Shown: in pieces, positions 14,041 through 14,894 of the stretch | Layout of the letters: each line of letters starts with the position of its first letter | How positions within the stretch are numbered: the first letter of the stretch is position 1 | Source of the DNA: Anaerolineae bacterium | GTDB taxonomy: Bacteria > Chloroflexota > Anaerolineae > Epilineales > JAHCIE01 | Length of the DNA stretch: 14,894 bases | Assembly (NCBI GenBank): GCA_026129385.1 | Contig: JAHCIE010000048.1 | Location: 1 to 14,894, forward strand | Direction of reading: 5' to 3' | Program-made: the position numbers and the translations under genes | Notes under the pieces: generated by a model | What the model saw: only the letters and a program-made list of their open reading frames with translations | Database searches by the model: none | What the model was told of the DNA's origin: nothing

Positions 14041-14787
14041 GTGGCTGAGACACCTCGCAATGCGCCCGGCGCTGGGACAGAACTGGTCCCATGGATTCTC
14101 GTAGGCTGCGCCATAGCCGCTGTCTGCCTCCTATCGACCTGCCTCATGAGCATTGTCGCTATGAGTCTGGCCGGCGGACAGCCCCTGCTATCCACCCTGG
14201 CGTCGGTCAACCCGCCCGTCGCTCTCACCCCTCCCCCGGCTGCCAATATCGTCTTTGGCGACGATTTCCGTGACAACAGCGCGGGCTGGACCCTGTTTCA
14301 GGATGCCAGCGGCGGGGCGACCATCGAGAGCGGGCGATTAGTCACCACCGTCAGCGGCCCCGACCGCACTGTCGCAGCCACTGCGCCCATCCGCTTCGAC
14401 AATTTCTCCCTGGAGACAGATAGCGGCCTTGAAGCTGGCGCGGTCGAGACACGCTACGGCCTCATCTTTCGCCGGGTCGACGCCAGCAACTTCTACCTGT
14501 TCGAGGTCGATGGCCTCGGCACCTACCGCCTCGGCAAGATTGTCAGCGGCAGCTACACCCCCCTGGTCCCCCCCACCGCCTCGGAGCGCGTCCAACCGGG
14601 CCTGGCGATGAACCGCCTGCGCGTGCATGCCAACGGCTCTCGCATCATCGTCGGTGTCAACGGTGTCGACGTCGATGCTGTTGACGATACCGCCTTCAGT
14701 GGGGGTGCCATCGGCGTTAGCACATCACTTCTGGGTTCCGGCGAGGCGCGCGTCGTCTTCGGCAATCTACAAGTCTCCCAACCCTGA
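14041..14787 (+). CDS. Membrane-anchored protein with external jelly-roll (LamG/DUF1080-like) domain
   Basis: This 248-residue protein has a short cytosolic N-terminus, one membrane segment at about 17-44 (VPWILVGCAIAAVCLLSTCL onwards), a Pro-rich spacer (PPVALTPPPA) and an external beta-sandwich of about 175 residues. The sandwich shows the pattern of concanavalin-like / DUF1080-like folds: DDFRDNSAGWTLF, GGATIESGRLV, FDNFSLETD, YGLIFRRVDASNFYLFEVD, YRLGKI, MNRLRVHANGSRIIVGVNG, FSGGAIGVS and VVFGNLQV. In related proteins such domains bind or act on carbohydrate, but no catalytic residues can be named here, so binding is the safer guess. The GTG start at 14041 has AGGGAG at 14027-14032. The gene has its own promoter and diverges from the unknown three-gene operon. 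Confidence 0.85.
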   Translation: MAETPRNAPGAGTELVPWILVGCAIAAVCLLSTCLMSIVAMSLAGGQPLLSTLASVNPPVALTPPPAANIVFGDDFRDNSAGWTLFQDASGGATIESGRLVTTVSGPDRTVAATAPIRFDNFSLETDSGLEAGAVETRYGLIFRRVDASNFYLFEVDGLGTYRLGKIVSGSYTPLVPPTASERVQPGLAMNRLRVHANGSRIIVGVNGVDVDAVDDTAFSGGAIGVSTSLLGSGEARVVFGNLQVSQP

Positions 14788-14832
14788 CCCGCCCCGCGGG
14801 TAGCGACGACAATTCGGTCCACCGCCACCCAA

Positions 14833-14873
14833 CGCTTCATGGCCCAAAGCCTGACGGCGCAGGCGATGAAGCG
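14833..14873. repeat. Nested inverted repeat after the last gene
   Basis: CGCTTCAT (14833-14840) is complementary to ATGAAGCG (14866-14873). Inside it GCCTG (14849-14853) pairs with CAGGC (14860-14864) around a 6-base loop. There is no T-run. It could be a terminator-like hairpin for the preceding gene or a structured element continuing beyond the window. The rest of 14788-14894 shows nothing recognisable. Confidence 0.4.
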
Positions 14874-14894
14874 CTAACCCCACCGCCATGACTC

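Noticed and set aside
1..14894. CRISPR array, insertion sequence, tRNA or rRNA
   Set aside because: I saw no regularly spaced repeats, transposase motifs, terminal inverted repeats with target duplications, or cloverleaf or rRNA landmarks on either strand.

Overview
The window is high-GC DNA packed with genes and contains no mobile element, CRISPR array, rRNA or tRNA that I can recognise. Several things point to a member of the Chloroflexota: ATG, GTG and TTG starts, two DegV genes in tandem, a likely F420-dependent LLM-family oxidoreductase, a membrane-anchored jelly-roll (LamG/DUF1080-like) protein, a NYN-LOTUS protein, and GC-rich perfect palindromes between genes. This assignment is an inference (about 60% sure), because no rRNA or species-specific marker is present.

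Layout. (1) 1-1355, plus strand: two tandem DegV/FakB-like fatty-acid-binding proteins, the first cut by the window edge. They run into a hairpin that separates them from the convergent gene. (2) 1439-3271, minus strand: a complete endonuclease-type MutL. Its promoter (extended -10 TGTGCTACAAT) lies in the divergent gap shared with the next gene. (3) 3479-9828, and probably on to 10830, plus strand: a tightly packed run. It encodes a 643-residue NYN-LOTUS protein, an acidic-tailed unknown protein, a RimI-like GNAT acetyltransferase, a YtcJ-like amidohydrolase, a DapA-superfamily aldolase without the DapA arginine, an M55 (DppA-like) zinc D-aminopeptidase and an EamA-type exporter. Most gaps are under 35 bases and several genes overlap. 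The exception is the aldolase/M55 gap, which holds a perfect 20-bp palindrome. (4) 10871-13837, minus strand: a promoter with good -35 and -10 boxes drives three overlapping genes of unknown function. They encode a helical soluble protein, a two-membrane-segment Pro/Thr-rich protein with a small beta domain, and a small Pro/Ala/Glu-rich protein. A terminator hairpin follows, placed directly against the ribosome-binding site of an LLM-family oxidoreductase. (5) 14041-14787, plus strand: a single-pass membrane protein with an external jelly-roll domain, expressed from its own extended -10 promoter (TGTGCTATAAT).

How the genes may work together. The amidohydrolase, aldolase, M55 peptidase and exporter form a plausible module for processing N-acylated or D-amino-acid-containing peptides. 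The organisation supports this, but no substrate can be read from the sequence. The most novel parts are the NYN-LOTUS protein with its roughly 400-residue unassigned C-terminal part, and the three-gene envelope-associated operon at 11988-13837. No stretch of more than 300 bases lacks a gene. The largest gaps are 3272-3478 and 13838-14040, and both are divergent promoter regions.
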